From: DATAYF01 sp036272735
GTDB lineage: Bacteria > Chloroflexota > Ktedonobacteria > Ktedonobacterales > Ktedonobacteraceae
DNA: 7,144 bases
NCBI GenBank assembly: GCA_036272735.1
Contig: DATAYF010000053.1
Span: 1-7,144, forward strand
Direction of reading: 5' to 3'
Shown here piece by piece: positions 6,493 to 7,144 of this stretch. Both the position numbers and the translations under genes were made by a program. The notes below the pieces were generated by a model. It searched no databases. It was not told the DNA's origin and was given only the letters and a program-made list of their open reading frames with translations. Positions within the stretch are counted from its first letter, which is position 1; each line of letters opens with the position of its first letter.

Positions 6493-6542
6493 CTTTTTCG
6501 GATGCAATAGTTCTTGTGATAGCGTTACTGTATCCGAAAAAG
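6493..6542 (-). promoter_or_regulatory. 11-bp inverted repeat abutting the SDR ribosome binding site
   Basis: CTTTTTCGGAT (6493-6503) and ATCCGAAAAAG (6532-6542) are a perfect inverted repeat with a 28-base spacer. In the minus-strand leader the 3' arm runs directly into the AGAGG ribosome binding site, overlapping by two bases (AG, 6494-6493), so a folded leader could limit access to it. It could equally be a widely spaced protein-binding site. Confidence 0.45.
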
Positions 6543-6558
6543 CGGCCCGTGACACTGA

Positions 6559-6595
6559 GCGAGAGAACAGTATGTTCGCTGTACAAAAGGACAGC
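6559..6595 (-). promoter_or_regulatory. Shared dyad element, copy B (upstream of SDR)
   Basis: On the minus strand it contains GCTGTCCTTTTGTACAG (6595-6579), seven bases, ACTGTTC (6571-6565) and then TCGC. It matches copy A (3044-3079) at 15 of 17, 6 of 7 and all 4 of these bases. The half-site arrangement is CTGT-N8-ACAG-N8-CTGT. A perfect GAACA-gta-TGTTC palindrome (6565-6577) is embedded here but not in copy A. It lies 77-113 bases upstream of the SDR start. Confidence 0.5.
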
Positions 6596-6613
6596 TTATA
6601 GTTCTGAGCACAA

Positions 6614-7006
6614 TTATGCTAATAATTCGGCTCCTTCATTCCACTCTTCAGCAATTTTATCATCAACAATACGAAAAATTTGCAGCATGGTGCGTACTAC
6701 TTGATTGCCCGTTGGCTCTATATGTGCGTACGTACCTCGATGGGTTCCTCGCCAGGTGGTGCGCACCGCTATTTTATCTCCTTCCGCGATGAGATCGTCA
6801 ATTGTGACCTGCATATCAGGAAAACCTGTGTATATGGCGGCAAAATAGTCTTTGACTCCCTGCGTTCCTGGAAGTTGATCTGGTGTCGAGTGGTCGATGA
6901 AATGAGCAGAGAATAGTGTATCGACCAGTTCAAGGCGCTGCTGGTTGATGCCTTGTTCAAAGACCAGGCGTACAAGTCGTTTGTTGTTTTCTGTCTGTAT
7001 GACCAT
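6614..7006 (-). CDS. SnoaL-like ester cyclase / NTF2-fold protein
   Basis: A 130-residue single-domain protein of the SnoaL-like polyketide cyclase family (NTF2-like cone fold). Members include ring-closing aldolases of polyketide pathways and many proteins of unknown substrate. Family marks are NQQRLELVDTLF (21-32), FIDHS with His39 (36-40), PG..GVKDYF (46-55), FPDMQVTIDDLIAEGDKIAVR (62-82), W-GTH-G (85-91), EPTG (97-100) and FRIVDDKIAEEWNE (111-124). There is no signal peptide. The ATG at 7006 is preceded by two AAAGGA boxes, the farther one 8 bases upstream. No polyketide synthase is nearby, so a biosynthetic role is not supported by context; a general small-molecule hydrolase or isomerase is as likely. 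A 6-bp A/T inverted repeat (6612-6627) spans the stop codon. Confidence 0.85.
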   Translation of the reverse strand: MVIQTENNKRLVRLVFEQGINQQRLELVDTLFSAHFIDHSTPDQLPGTQGVKDYFAAIYTGFPDMQVTIDDLIAEGDKIAVRTTWRGTHRGTYAHIEPTGNQVVRTMLQIFRIVDDKIAEEWNEGAELLA

Positions 7007-7036
7007 ATTTCCTTTCCTTTACACATCGATAATAGT

Positions 7037-7066
7037 ATTAGGCTGCATACATTCAGGTAGTGTCAA
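7037..7066 (-). promoter_or_regulatory. Candidate sigma70-type promoter of the SnoaL-like gene
   Basis: On the minus strand a perfect -35 TTGACA (7066-7061) is followed after 18 bases by CCTAAT (7042-7037, four of six matches to TATAAT). Transcription would start near 7030, about 24 bases before the ATG. TAATAC two bases further on is an alternative -10 box. Confidence 0.55.
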
Positions 7067-7079
7067 GAGGCATGCCCCA

Positions 7080-7103
7080 TCTACACTTCTACACATCTAC
7101 ACT
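7080..7103. repeat. Three tandem 8-base repeats upstream of the SnoaL-like promoter
   Basis: TCTACACT, TCTACACA and TCTACACT follow each other without gaps, 14 bases upstream of the -35 box. Tandem half-sites just upstream of -35 are typical of activator binding, but an 8-base period is less than one helical turn, so this may also be simple-sequence slippage. Confidence 0.5.
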
Positions 7104-7109
7104 TGAGAT

Positions 7110-7143
7110 AAAGTGGCTCTATAAGCCGACCCAAGGCCACTTT
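7110..7143. repeat. 8-bp inverted repeat at the right edge
   Basis: AAAGTGGC (7110-7117) and GCCACTTT (7136-7143) are a perfect inverted repeat around an 18-base spacer, with a T-run at the window end on the plus strand. No plus-strand gene ends here, so a terminator role cannot be confirmed from this window. Confidence 0.35.
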
Positions 7144-7144
7144 T

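Noticed and set aside
6565..6577. LexA/SOS box (GAAC...GTTC)
   Set aside because: The spacing between GAAC and GTTC is five bases rather than the four of the Bacillus-type box, and it sits within the shared dyad element.

Overview
The window reads as a piece of bacterial chromosome with six recognisable protein-coding loci and compact, mostly convergent or divergent gene pairs. Protein style (a short-type 6-phosphogluconate dehydrogenase, an actinobacterial-like QueA variant, a cholesterol-oxidase-like GMC flavoenzyme with a cysteine cluster) and moderate GC suggest a soil-type Chloroflexota, possibly a ktedonobacterium. That is inference from family resemblance and is low confidence; no marker in the window fixes the taxon.

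Layout, left to right. Bases 35-292 form a compact nested inverted-repeat element that would fold as a closed multi-branched RNA; it could be a structured RNA or a small non-autonomous mobile element. A gene-free leader with an exact TATAAT box follows. Then gnd (+, 639-1667) converges on a queA-like gene (-, 1856-2962), with a long hairpin at 1717-1753 between them. queA is divergent from a GMC flavin oxidoreductase (+, 3221-4966); the gap holds several palindromes and one copy of a complex dyad. Just downstream of the GMC gene is a broken metallo-beta-lactamase-fold gene (+, 4999-5708). Its two frames are rejoined if one 26-base repeat unit is removed. It converges on an SDR oxidoreductase (-, 5793-6482), with a 27-bp hairpin between them whose loop contains the hydrolase stop codon. 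Upstream of the SDR on the same strand is a SnoaL-like protein gene (-, 6614-7006) with a recognisable promoter.

Functionally the window mixes pentose phosphate metabolism (gnd), a tRNA-modification-family protein (QueA-like) and a set of oxidoreductase or small-molecule genes (GMC, MBL remnant, SDR, SnoaL-like). The clearest link between separate loci is regulatory. A 36-37-base element built from CTGT/ACAG half-sites occurs upstream of both queA and the SDR gene, on the same strand and at similar distances from the starts, which suggests one unidentified regulator for both. Other signals worth checking are the 35-292 element, the frameshifting repeat in the MBL gene, and an 11-bp stem abutting the SDR ribosome binding site. 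No complete novel multi-gene system (defence, CRISPR, toxin-antitoxin, prophage) is visible.
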